Assembly (NCBI GenBank): GCA_008015155.1
Contig: SSFA01000035.1
Coordinates: forward strand, 1 to 64,000
Source: Thiothrix sp.
GTDB taxonomy: Bacteria; Pseudomonadota; Gammaproteobacteria; Thiotrichales; Thiotrichaceae
Reading direction: 5' to 3'
DNA: 64,000 nucleotides
Part shown: positions 16,067 to 23,359 of the stretch, piece by piece
Layout: every line of letters starts with the position of its first letter
Numbering within the stretch: the first letter of the stretch is position 1
Made by a program: the position numbers and the translations under genes
The notes under the pieces: model-generated
Told to the model about the DNA's origin: nothing
Database searches by the model: none
Seen by the model: only the letters and a program-made list of their open reading frames with translations

Positions 16067-16402
16067 ATGCACCACGATCAACACGACGCACAGGGCGTAA
16101 ATTCGCGCCCTCTTCTCACTAAAGCACAGATTAACCTTGCCCTTGATTTAACCGCGCATTACTTGCCTTCGGTGCTGAGTATTGCGGTTAAGTTGCTGGC
16201 GTTAAGCGCGTTATTTTGGGGGGCGCTCAAGGTGTTTATGGTTGCCGATCAAGTCGGGATTACCTACGCGCTAGTTTTCTCAGGGATGCACCTGCCCTTC
16301 TGCTTTTTTGGCGTGGTCTTTGTGCTTTGGTTCTTTGATCACTATCAAGGTATAGGCTATTTCGCCCTCTTTTTTACTGCCCTTAATGCGCTGCTGATTT
16401 AG
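16067..16402 (+). CDS. Small polytopic membrane protein
   Basis: Starting at the ATG at 16067 gives 111 residues with about three transmembrane segments (SVLSIAVKLLALSALFWGAL, ITYALVFSGMHLPFCFFGVV, YFALFFTALNALLI). The longer upstream start would run through the 28-residue gene and is less likely. No family is recognised. It is tightly packed between the peptide gene and the 496-residue membrane gene. Confidence 0.65.
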   Translation: MHHDQHDAQGVNSRPLLTKAQINLALDLTAHYLPSVLSIAVKLLALSALFWGALKVFMVADQVGITYALVFSGMHLPFCFFGVVFVLWFFDHYQGIGYFALFFTALNALLI

Positions 16403-16414
16403 GAGAATAACAAA

Positions 16415-17905
16415 ATGATTAAGAACGAAAATGAAGCGGTAAAAGCTAAACAATTGGAAATTATGCAGCGTCAATTAGAGCAAAAGACGCAATTAGCCAA
16501 ACAAGTTCATGCCGCCTTAAAACTAGGCTTCCTGCTTACTTTCCTGCTGTACCTGATATTCAACCAACATTTATACCTTGGCGATGCACTGAGTTGGAGC
16601 GCTTATTTTAAAGATGCGGCTTCCATCTTCGGCTTTGCGTTTATGGTCGTTATCGTGCTGTTAATGGCTTGGTTTCTGGCGTGGGTCAAGCATATTGCTT
16701 ATCTGCATTTCAGCTTCTACGGGTCGGTAGCACTGGTATTAACCACGGTGATTGGCTTTGCCCTCTTTGCTGAATTTTATTCGAGTTCAGCCAATCAGGA
16801 CGTAAAGGCGAATGTATTAGTCGAGAATAACAGCGCTTATCAATCCACACTAAAAGAGACGGCTAGCACTAATCACGCGCCCAATAGCAGTTTAATTGAA
16901 GCCATTGCCAATGCAGAACAGAAACTTGCTCGCTGTGAATCTAATTTAAAGGCTGGCAAGGAAAAACACTGCAATGGTGATCGCGCAAAAGTCGAAGCAT
17001 TAAGAAACTCTGAACAATCTGCGAATCAGGCCAATGCACAAGCGAGTATTGAGCGCGATAAATTAAAATATAAGCGTCAAGATGAATTAAAGGCGAATGC
17101 CTATAATCCAGTGATTGTCATGATGGCTCAATTTATGGCAGCAATTGCGGGTACTGATTACAAGGAGTTTCTAAAATCTGCGGTTGTTATTGTCATGTTA
17201 ATTGTTGCGGTCTGTTTTGAAATACTGCATCACTTTCTGAGTAAAGCGAATAGTGATTCGATGCAATCCGTTGAATCATTAGAATTAGCCATTGCTAAAT
17301 ATGGTGCAGGTACGCAAACAGTAAACTACTCCCCTATTCCCGTTAATATGCCCGACGATACGCCAGAAAAGCAGCCTATTGGCTTCGGTATGCCGACCCC
17401 TAGCACTGCTACTGCTAACGCTTTTTTCAAGTATCAGCAGCCCAAAATGGAGGCCGTAGAACGGCCTAAAATGCGCTCTATTGGCTTCATTGACTGGGAC
17501 GCACCCAACGCATCAAAAAGCGTTTTATCCACCGTGCCCGCACGGTCAAAACGGTCTGAAACGGTTATCGGCGAAACGGTCAATGAAAAGCGTTCTGACA
17601 CCGTGCCCGCACGGTCTGAAACGGTGGAAAATCAAAACGGTTTAGAAGGTGATGCGGTACAGGCCGAACGTGATCTTTATCCGCTTTGGCTGGTAGCAGT
17701 ACAAGATAAAACAATCAGTGCAGGGGCGCGGGATGCTAAGCGTTTTATCAGTCAACACACCAAAGGCAAGGGTGATAAGACTGGCCTTACCATTCAAGAA
17801 ATGGGGCGCATTTGGGTGATTTGGCAGGATAGGGCGCTTAATGATGGTGTATTAATTTCTAACCCGCATTATACAAATGGGAAGGCTAAGTTTATTCTAG
17901 CTTAG
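16415..17905 (+). CDS. Membrane-anchored coiled-coil protein with C-terminal DNA-binding-like domain
   Basis: This 496-residue protein has three N-terminal transmembrane helices (about 37-52, 72-92, 98-122), a coiled-coil-rich segment (about 150-215), a fourth helix (about 254-272), a repetitive Thr-Val/Arg-Ser linker (about 370-410) and a compact C-terminal domain ending in NPHYTNGKAKFILA. The linker and C-terminal domain are homologous to the E1 protein at 2-658. Topology would place the C-terminal domain in the cytoplasm. No P-loop is seen, so it is not a Zot- or FtsK-type ATPase. Tethering of element DNA to the membrane is a plausible but untested role. A terminator follows. Confidence 0.65.
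   Translation: MIKNENEAVKAKQLEIMQRQLEQKTQLAKQVHAALKLGFLLTFLLYLIFNQHLYLGDALSWSAYFKDAASIFGFAFMVVIVLLMAWFLAWVKHIAYLHFSFYGSVALVLTTVIGFALFAEFYSSSANQDVKANVLVENNSAYQSTLKETASTNHAPNSSLIEAIANAEQKLARCESNLKAGKEKHCNGDRAKVEALRNSEQSANQANAQASIERDKLKYKRQDELKANAYNPVIVMMAQFMAAIAGTDYKEFLKSAVVIVMLIVAVCFEILHHFLSKANSDSMQSVESLELAIAKYGAGTQTVNYSPIPVNMPDDTPEKQPIGFGMPTPSTATANAFFKYQQPKMEAVERPKMRSIGFIDWDAPNASKSVLSTVPARSKRSETVIGETVNEKRSDTVPARSETVENQNGLEGDAVQAERDLYPLWLVAVQDKTISAGARDAKRFISQHTKGKGDKTGLTIQEMGRIWVIWQDRALNDGVLISNPHYTNGKAKFILA
17531..17641. repeat. ACGGT/ACCGT motif cluster inside the membrane protein gene
   Basis: Nine copies of ACGGT or its complement occur within 111 bases (17531, 17542, 17551, 17561, 17576, 17600, 17611, 17621, 17637). 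They include two perfect ACCGTGCCCGCACGGT palindromes. The homologous E1 gene has a similar cluster in the same linker region. Confidence 0.6.
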
Positions 17906-17914
17906 TTTTATGTC

Positions 17915-17976
17915 ACCAGTGCCTAGGCTGATCACCGAAAGCTAGAATCTTTCACTAGTTGGCACTGGTTTTTATT
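17915..17976 (+). terminator. Terminator after the membrane module
   Basis: ACCAGTGCC and GGCACTGGT form a 9-bp stem with a long loop, followed by TTTTATT. Confidence 0.7.
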
Positions 17977-18004
17977 GGAAGAGCGAATATAGGAAGAATA
18001 TTCA

Positions 18005-18556
18005 ATGTTGCCGATAATCGGTTTTGATTATTTAGATGATGATTATTTATTAAGAGTCGATGATGTAATTAATGCCATTAATAAATTCACCAATAGTATT
18101 TTAACCATTGATATTTTAAGACAGTTAGAAGAAAAGGGTTTAGTTAAAACAACGACTACATTAGGCAAAGATTTTTCAAAGTTGATTCACTTAGAACTAG
18201 ACTCACCAGAAATTGCAAGCCTTGAATTAACAACCACTAAAATATCAAAGCGCGAAGCCTTAAAGCTTTTGGCTATAGCGACAGGCAAAGAAAAGCCAAA
18301 TAAACAGCAGGTCGTAAACGAAAATAGCAAAGCTCAATCTTTAGTATCGGCTTGTATTGATGTCTTTAAAAAGGGTAATAACGGTGAAACTCCACCGACT
18401 GCTAGTCAATTATTAGCCTACTGTATAGAGCATAAGGTTCAAGGTTATGAGGGGTTAGCTAAAGAAAAGAACTCCTATCAAAAACTAGTTTGGAAGGGTG
18501 GCTCTGTAGCTTTGAAGCATTTTAATTCAGCATTTAAGGGACGTTTGGGACGTTAA
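18005..18556 (+). CDS. Hypothetical element protein, possibly DNA-binding
   Basis: This 183-residue soluble protein has a Leu/Ile/Asp-rich N-terminal part that may hold a helix-turn-helix (ILTIDILRQLEEKGLVKT) and a basic C-terminus. No family is recognised. Its coding end runs into an array of GGACGTTT-type repeats (18539-18585), which could be its own binding sites. It precedes the AlpA-like gene and probably belongs to the regulation or replication block. Confidence 0.55.
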   Translation: MLPIIGFDYLDDDYLLRVDDVINAINKFTNSILTIDILRQLEEKGLVKTTTTLGKDFSKLIHLELDSPEIASLELTTTKISKREALKLLAIATGKEKPNKQQVVNENSKAQSLVSACIDVFKKGNNGETPPTASQLLAYCIEHKVQGYEGLAKEKNSYQKLVWKGGSVALKHFNSAFKGRLGR

Positions 18557-18585
18557 AAAGGACATTTAGGACATTTCGGACGTTT
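18539..18585 (+). repeat. Five-copy GGACRTTW short tandem array
   Basis: Copies start at 18539, 18548, 18560, 18569 and 18578, giving spacings of 9, 12, 9 and 9 bases. The array spans the stop codon of the preceding gene and lies upstream of the AlpA-like gene. This is typical of cooperative operator or iteron sites. Confidence 0.65.
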
Positions 18586-18650
18586 GAAGCATCACCTTAA
18601 AAATATGTGGCAGCATGTGGGCTTCTATGACACATGAAGAGAATTTAAAC

Positions 18651-18830
18651 ATGGACAAACTGTTAAAACTGCGTGATGTGATCGAAATGACCAGCCTTAG
18701 CAAAACTGAGATTTATCGGCGCATGGCTAAAGGCACTTTCCCGAAATCATGCAAGTTAGGTGATAACTGCTCACGTTGGAAGCAATCAGATATACAAGCA
18801 TGGATTAGTAAACAGGTGAGTCATGGATAG
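18651..18830 (+). CDS. AlpA-like helix-turn-helix regulator
   Basis: Starting at the ATG at 18651 gives 59 residues: KLLKLRDVIEMTSLSKTEIY forms the HTH, followed by RRMAKGTFP, a basic segment and SRWKQSDIQAWI. This is the complete AlpA/Pfam phage_AlpA pattern of 55-70 residues. The longer start at 18615 only adds an unlikely N-terminal extension. AlpA proteins control integrase or excision in P4-like elements. It is followed at once by a terminator and then the primase gene. Confidence 0.85.
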   Translation: MDKLLKLRDVIEMTSLSKTEIYRRMAKGTFPKSCKLGDNCSRWKQSDIQAWISKQVSHG

Positions 18831-18846
18831 GGCAGAAATGAAAAAA

Positions 18847-18868
18847 GCCAGTCTGCAAACTGGCTTCT
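18847..18868 (+). terminator. Terminator after the AlpA-like gene
   Basis: A GCCAGT/ACTGGC stem lies between AAAAAA and TTCTT. Confidence 0.75.
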
Positions 18869-18923
18869 TAATCGGGTCTTCAATTTGTTGTTTTAAACAC
18901 TATCTAAGCGGGGTTAATTTTAT

Positions 18924-19859
18924 ATGAGCACACACTATCAAGCAATTGATTCCTTTCGTTTAGCGATGATTAACGCGCTGGGATGCGCTCCCGATCATAT
19001 CGACACCAGCGGCAAGCTCACACGGTTTAGTACCAATGGGAAGAGCGGGGATAAGTCAGGCTGGTATCAATGCTGGCTTAATCAGACTGTACCTTTTGGC
19101 AAGTTTGGTGATCATAGAACAGGCGTAGAACAAGAGTGGCGTTCTACTGCACCGCGTGACTATTTGAGCCGTGAAGAATACGCCATTCAGCAGCGCAAAA
19201 TAGAAGCGGCAAGAGCTGAAAACCTTCGTAAAGCTAAGGCAGAACGCGAAGCCAAGCGACAAGCATTGATCACTGATTGGAAGGGTGGTGCACCCGCTAA
19301 TCTTGATCATGCCTACCTCACTAAAAAGCGCGTGGGTGCGTATGGCTTGCGTCAATATGCAGGGGCTAATAGTTGGTATAAGGGCGCGTTATTAATGCCA
19401 TTGCGCGACATTGCAGGCGTTTTTCAAGGTCTGCAATACATCTTCCCAGAACCACGCCTCATTAATGGCAGCATGACCGACAAAATTATTCGGGGTACTA
19501 AGTCAGGCTGTTTTCACCACATTGGGCGCGTAAGCAATCCAGCGGGAATTATTGGCATTAGCGAGGGTTACGCCACGGGCGCAAGTATTCATGAAGCCTT
19601 TGGCTATCCGGTGGTTATTGCAATTGATGCAGGCAATTTAGCGTTAGTTGGCGAAGTTATCCGACACAAATACCCACGCGCCCAACTGATTTTTCACGCA
19701 GATAACGATATTCGGGAAGAGGGTTCATCACTACCCAACACAGGGCTAGAGGCTGCTAGAAGGGCTGCTATTGCGTGTCATGGTCAGGTTTGGATACCGC
19801 AAACCGATTGCAAGGCAGATTTTAACGACGTGATTAATCAAGCGATGGAGGCGGTTTAA
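18924..19859 (+). CDS. Toprim-domain primase-like protein
   Basis: This 311-residue protein has a Toprim core: the acidic motif ISEGYATGASI at about residue 211, FHADNDI (DxD) at about 271, then NTGLEAARRAA. A C-terminal DFNDVI motif is common in phage and plasmid Toprim primases. The N-terminal half has a Lys/Arg-rich helix, but I do not see a zinc ribbon, unlike the E1 primase. It likely primes replication of E2. It ends 1 base before the helicase-like gene, so the pair is translationally coupled and replaces the single fused protein of E1. Confidence 0.85.
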   Translation: MSTHYQAIDSFRLAMINALGCAPDHIDTSGKLTRFSTNGKSGDKSGWYQCWLNQTVPFGKFGDHRTGVEQEWRSTAPRDYLSREEYAIQQRKIEAARAENLRKAKAEREAKRQALITDWKGGAPANLDHAYLTKKRVGAYGLRQYAGANSWYKGALLMPLRDIAGVFQGLQYIFPEPRLINGSMTDKIIRGTKSGCFHHIGRVSNPAGIIGISEGYATGASIHEAFGYPVVIAIDAGNLALVGEVIRHKYPRAQLIFHADNDIREEGSSLPNTGLEAARRAAIACHGQVWIPQTDCKADFNDVINQAMEAV

Positions 19860-21170
19860 ATGAGTGCAGTTATTAAGCAAATACCCGTCAGAATTGAAGA
19901 CTACACCGCCGATGAAACTGAGAGTTTGCCTGCTGAATTTCCAAAACCTCATGACGCTTGTTTTTATGGCATAGCAGGCAGATTTGCACTAGAGGCTAGC
20001 AAAGAGTCAGAAGCAAACCCAATGGGTGTGCTAATGCATTTTCTTTCATGGTCAGGCGCTTATCTGGGTAATCAGTCAGCCTTGCATTTAGGCGATACAG
20101 TGACCGCGCACCCGCGCTTTATGGTTGTAACTGTTGGCACATCGGGCGCGGGTAAAGGTACAGCGGCTTCACCTGTGCGTAAGTTGATGCATGAACATGT
20201 TAATACGCGCTTGCAGAAAATGAGCCTACCAACCATCAACTATAGAGATGGGCCAATGTCAACGGGCGAAGGCTTAGCCTATGCTGTGCGCGACCCTGTT
20301 ATGGGAGTTGATAAAGAGGGCAATCCAACGGTTATTGACGAAGGCGTTAAAGATAAACGTCTATTTGTTCTGGAAGAAGAATTCGCGGCTGTACTGCAAG
20401 CATCCAAGCGCCTAGGGAACACCATTAGCGCGGCTATCCGTCGTTTTTATGACCCTAGCGGCTCATACGCCCCCATGACAAAAACCGCAGCAGCTACAGC
20501 AACTAACGCTCACGTGGGATTTGTAGGGCATATCACAGCCGATGAATTAATGCGAGAGCTAGGCGATACTGAATACACGAATGGCTTCACTAATCGCATC
20601 CTATGGGTGTGTATCAACCGCTCTAAGATAGTTGTCTATCCCCCTAAGATGCCCTCTGAAACGATGGAAAGCTATGCAGCCGAATTAATTGAAGCCTTTC
20701 GGTTTGCACAACAAGGGCATAGCTTGACGCTAAGTGCAGACGCTAGGGCGCTTTATGGGTCGGTGGCTATAGAGCTAGCCAAACAGCAGGAAAAATACAG
20801 CTTTGCAGAGCGCTCAAGGCTGCAAGTGCTGAGATTAGCTGTAGCCTTTGCTTTACTGGATAAAACCAACGTCATACAGCAAGAGCACTTAATAGCGGCT
20901 TTGGCTGTATGGGATTACTGTACCGATTCAGTTAGCTATCTTTTTGAAGAAAAAACCATCAATCCCAATGAAGAAAAACTACTGCATGCGCTGAAAATCA
21001 ATCCTGCTATGAGCCAAACGCAGATTTACAAAAGTGTATTCGGTAGCAATATGGAGTCTAAAAAGATAGGCCAACTTCTCAAACAAATGGAAGCCAAAGG
21101 AAAGATAAAGCGCGAAGAAACACAGGGCGCGGGTAAGCGTAAAACGACTGTTTTTAGCTTAATCGATTAA
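19860..21170 (+). CDS. P-loop DUF3987-like helicase/ATPase of the element
   Basis: This 436-residue protein has an N-terminal Walker A GTSGAGKGT (residues 93-101) and an acidic ATPase motif (LFVLEEEF). A C-terminal winged-helix-like part (PAMSQTQIYKSVFGSN, then KIGQLLKQMEAKGKIKRE) is similar to DUF3987/YfjI-type proteins found next to Toprim primases. It probably acts as replicative helicase or initiator. The stop codon is 2 bases before the first reverse iteron of module R1, placing the cis sites next to their presumed ligand gene. Confidence 0.75.
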   Translation: MSAVIKQIPVRIEDYTADETESLPAEFPKPHDACFYGIAGRFALEASKESEANPMGVLMHFLSWSGAYLGNQSALHLGDTVTAHPRFMVVTVGTSGAGKGTAASPVRKLMHEHVNTRLQKMSLPTINYRDGPMSTGEGLAYAVRDPVMGVDKEGNPTVIDEGVKDKRLFVLEEEFAAVLQASKRLGNTISAAIRRFYDPSGSYAPMTKTAAATATNAHVGFVGHITADELMRELGDTEYTNGFTNRILWVCINRSKIVVYPPKMPSETMESYAAELIEAFRFAQQGHSLTLSADARALYGSVAIELAKQQEKYSFAERSRLQVLRLAVAFALLDKTNVIQQEHLIAALAVWDYCTDSVSYLFEEKTINPNEEKLLHALKINPAMSQTQIYKSVFGSNMESKKIGQLLKQMEAKGKIKREETQGAGKRKTTVFSLID

Positions 21171-21171
21171 A

Positions 21172-21273
21172 TACGTACATAAATACGTAGCGGTTTACGT
21201 ACTCTTAAACCTATCTAAGTTTATGTTTTATATATACTTATTTTCATAAATACGTAAATACGTTAAATACGTA
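21172..21273 (-). repeat. Iteron module R1 (ACGTA type), reverse
   Basis: TACGTA occurs at 21172, 21184, 21196, 21251 and 21268, with a degenerate copy near 21259. Read on the minus strand the order is the same as in L1, including a shared TACGTAAACCGCTACGTATT block. It begins directly after the helicase-like gene. Confidence 0.7.
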
Positions 21274-21298
21274 CTGCTTTACTAAAAAGAGGTGTTTC

Positions 21299-21619
21299 AT
21301 GAGCGTTAGACAGTCTTTTTTATCCTTGGCTCAAGATTGCATCCAACGGATGAACGTAGAAAAAGCATCTACTGCACCCGTAGAGCACTATCGGGCAATG
21401 GGCATAGATCGACTGAGAGTAGCGGCTAAGGGTTTACCTGTTACCTTGGAGGAACTGATTATTTTCTATGAAGGTGATTTAGAAGCCATAGGTAAGGATG
21501 AAATGCCTTATCAGTTACTGAGAGAGTTTATAAGCCGCTATGCAGTCAGAGAGGGCAAGCTAGAACCCGCTAAGATTTACTACTATCAAGACTACCTCGA
21601 TAGACAATCAGCAGCTTGA
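21299..21619 (+). CDS. Small hypothetical protein between iteron modules
   Basis: This 106-residue protein is soluble and mostly helical, with the segments LSLAQDCIQRMNVEKAS, LEELIIFYEGDLEAI and YYQDYLDRQ. No family is recognised. It is flanked by modules R1 and R2 and followed by a strong terminator. Its position inside the presumed origin suggests a role in replication control, which is inference. Confidence 0.6.
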   Translation: MSVRQSFLSLAQDCIQRMNVEKASTAPVEHYRAMGIDRLRVAAKGLPVTLEELIIFYEGDLEAIGKDEMPYQLLREFISRYAVREGKLEPAKIYYYQDYLDRQSAA

Positions 21620-21645
21620 CCACATACTCACCATAAACCAGATAG

Positions 21646-21670
21646 AGCCACTCTTAGCAGTGGCTTTTTT
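21646..21670 (+). terminator. Terminator after the 106-residue gene
   Basis: An AGCCACT/AGTGGCT stem is followed by TTTTT. Confidence 0.85.
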
Positions 21671-21699
21671 CATTGCTAGCCTGACCCTATCCGATTAAA

Positions 21700-21801
21700 T
21701 ACGTACAAAAGTACGTAGCCATTTACGCACTCTCAAATACACTTAACATACTGATAAATATTGGTTTATTTTTATAAATACGTAAATACGTTAAATACGT
21801 A
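21700..21801 (-). repeat. Iteron module R2 (ACGTA type), reverse
   Basis: This is a second reverse ACGTA module, with copies at 21700, 21712, 21779 and 21796 plus degenerate ones. The flank CGATTAAATACGTAC-type sequence is almost the same as at the start of R1, indicating duplication of the whole module. Confidence 0.7.
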
Positions 21802-21823
21802 ACATCTGACATGACTTTATAAA

Positions 21824-21933
21824 TTCGTACTAAAATTCGTAGGCCGTTACGAATTTATAAACACACTTAAAGCATTGATATACATAGATTTTAATTTATA
21901 AATTCGTAAATTCGTAAATTCGTTAAATTCGTA
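21824..21933 (-). repeat. Iteron module R3 (ACGAA type), reverse
   Basis: TTCGTA (complement of TACGAA) occurs at 21824, 21903, 21911 and 21928, with TACGAA at 21848 and degenerate TTCGT copies. The order mirrors L2. Together with R1 and R2 it makes the right end carry both flavours in the opposite orientation to the left end. Confidence 0.65.
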
Positions 21934-22011
21934 CTGCTTTACTAGTTTGGGCATAGGCTGAACTAGCTTCTAGCAAAAACAGCCGACTCAAAAAACCAAG
22001 GTAGATATGAG

Positions 22012-22227
22012 TTCTCTATGTATCAAACGAGTTGAAATAGCATAGAGAATATAAGCAATCAATAATTTAATATTTCAAGAAATATTGAAATGAGAATAAA
22101 GAGAGTATAACCCATATTAAAAACAGTGACTTACATAACAGCATCTACTTACTATTGGCTTCTTTATAATGATTCAACTCATTTGATACATTGATGATAG
22201 AGATAGCTGCAAACAGACCAGCTATCT
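22012..22227. other. Non-coding region with nested inverted repeats, right end of E2
   Basis: The 920-base gap 21620-22539 holds the R2/R3 modules, this region and the att repeat, but no gene. GTATCAAACGAGTTGAA at 22020-22036 has an inverted partner with one mismatch at 22173-22189. Nested or adjacent are TTCTCTATG/CATAGAGAA (22012-22049), AATATTTC/GAAATATT (22069-22086) and AGATAGCTG/CAGCTATCT (22201-22227). The long-range pairing could shape an RNA or a DNA cruciform. Confidence 0.5.
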
Positions 22228-22321
22228 GAAACCTTGCCATTCATCAACTTGGTTTAGTGTGATTAAAAGAAGCTAAAGGGAGGTTAAAAAGTTAGCACAT
22301 TGAGCGACACTTAATAAAAAA

Positions 22322-22339
22322 ACGGTATATTTAACGGTA
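22322..22339 (+). promoter_or_regulatory. Candidate integrase arm-type site pair, right end of E2
   Basis: ACGGTATATTTAACGGTA is nearly identical to the left-end sequence at 12063-12080 and has the same 12-base period of the ACGGTA core. Confidence 0.5.
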
Positions 22340-22445
22340 CAAGATAAAATCAAATAATAATAATTTCATATAAAACAAATACTTAAATCAAGATATTGGT
22401 TGCCCCCGCCCCACTTACTAGATTCACTTATCAGATAGACCCAAA

Positions 22446-22491
22446 ACCCTTTACAGGCCGCAATCTGTAAAGGGTTTTTCGTTTCTAGTCG
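22446..22491 (+). repeat. Right copy of the E2 direct repeat (duplicated ssrA terminator)
   Basis: The 46 bases match 11984-12029 with one difference, and the hairpin CCCTTTACAG/CTGTAAAGGG is perfect here. A degenerate ssrA 3'-end-like stretch (GCCCCCGCCCCACTT, near 22392) lies 40-60 bases upstream. This is taken as the right junction of E2 with the chromosome. Confidence 0.75.
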
Positions 22492-22539
22492 GCATAGTGG
22501 TAGCTAATAATTTTTCTAGGGTCTAAAAAGGAAAATTTA

Positions 22540-23250
22540 GTGTCTAAACGTGCTAATCATCCAGTTAATATTCCTGATGCTTTAATTCTTCGTACTCTTG
22601 GTCAATTGAATGAGCACCCTCATTATTTAACCGCCAAGGCTGGAGACTTTGCAGCAGCTTTAGTAGTTGTGCAGGATTTGATGGCAACTATTGAGCTGGA
22701 TATTTTTAAAACCTATTTAGAGCAGCAAGTCATGCTCTTACCTGTGCTCGCTCAAGAAGCACAAGGCAGAAACAAAATTCCTCTAGCTTTGGCTTTGTAT
22801 CTTGAGCATAAATTGGGTTTAAACGTCGAACTAGGTATAGGACAACTCACTAAAGTTTCACGCACCAGCTTAAACGGCTTAGATCGAGTTTTTGTCGTTC
22901 CCGAATTTACAGGCAAAGCTATTGGTCGAGCCTATGTTCTGATAGATGATACGCTTACTCAAGGTGGAACTTTTGCAGCTTTGGCCTCACACCTACAACA
23001 ACAAGGAGCTAAGGTAGCAGGTGCAATAGCATTGACCGGAAAACAGTACAGTGCTAGGTTAAATTTGGACAACGTCCTTTTAGAGCAATTAAGGAATAAG
23101 CATGGCGAACTTGAAGCAACGTTCCAAACGATTACAGGTTACAACTACGCAGCACTCACGCAAAGTGAAGCGCGCACCTTATGCAACTTTAAGCCAACTG
23201 AACAAGTTAAAGAGCGCATCCTTGCCGAAAGCTATTCGCTTAAATCATGA
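22540..23250 (+). CDS. Phosphoribosyltransferase-domain protein
   Basis: This 236-residue protein has the PRPP-binding loop VLIDDTLTQGGTFA at about residues 137-150, characteristic of type I phosphoribosyltransferases. The N-terminal part (NIPDALILRTLGQLNEHPHYLTAK) and the strand FVVPEFTGKAIGRAYVLIDD are not like a known nucleobase salvage enzyme, so the substrate is unknown. The GTG start is preceded by AAGGAAAA. It is the first chromosomal gene after E2. Confidence 0.75.
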   Translation: MSKRANHPVNIPDALILRTLGQLNEHPHYLTAKAGDFAAALVVVQDLMATIELDIFKTYLEQQVMLLPVLAQEAQGRNKIPLALALYLEHKLGLNVELGIGQLTKVSRTSLNGLDRVFVVPEFTGKAIGRAYVLIDDTLTQGGTFAALASHLQQQGAKVAGAIALTGKQYSARLNLDNVLLEQLRNKHGELEATFQTITGYNYAALTQSEARTLCNFKPTEQVKERILAESYSLKS

Positions 23251-23338
23251 GGAGTACCAAGATTTAATGAGCGAAATGCAGCAAGCAGCAAAGTTGATGC
23301 GTGCAGCTTTTCTTAAACAAACGCCTATCCACTTGTAA
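23102..23338 (+). CDS. Possible small gene overlapping the phosphoribosyltransferase 3' end
   Basis: A frame open from 23102 overlaps the preceding gene by 149 bases in another phase. Its unique C-terminal part (LNHEEYQDLMSEMQQAAKLMRAAFLKQ) looks protein-like, and a GAGGAG site precedes an in-frame ATG at 23267. The real start is uncertain; only the distal part may be translated, or it may be a degraded gene. Confidence 0.3.
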   Translation: MANLKQRSKRLQVTTTQHSRKVKRAPYATLSQLNKLKSASLPKAIRLNHEEYQDLMSEMQQAAKLMRAAFLKQTPIHL

Positions 23339-23359
23339 AATGCTTGAGGATTGTAAAAG

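Larger units (their letters stand above)
11949..22491. mobile_element. Complete integrative element E2, inserted at the 3' end of ssrA
   Basis: The element lies between ssrA and a duplicated copy of the ssrA terminator region. It contains a tyrosine integrase next to ssrA, regulators, a membrane module, a primase, a helicase-like gene and iteron modules at both ends. A 46-bp repeat with one mismatch occurs at 11984-12029 and 22446-22491. Degenerate similarity extends to the ssrA 3' end on one side (compare 11930-11950 with 22388-22405) and to a TGGTAGCTA stretch on the other. No capsid, terminase, relaxase or type IV secretion gene is visible. The type (satellite, integrative plasmid or mobilisable island) is not established. 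Confidence 0.85.

Noticed and set aside
15257..17905. Filamentous phage (inovirus) morphogenesis module
   Set aside because: Small secreted and membrane proteins fit loosely, but there is no Zot-type ATPase, no coat protein pattern and no rolling-circle initiator.
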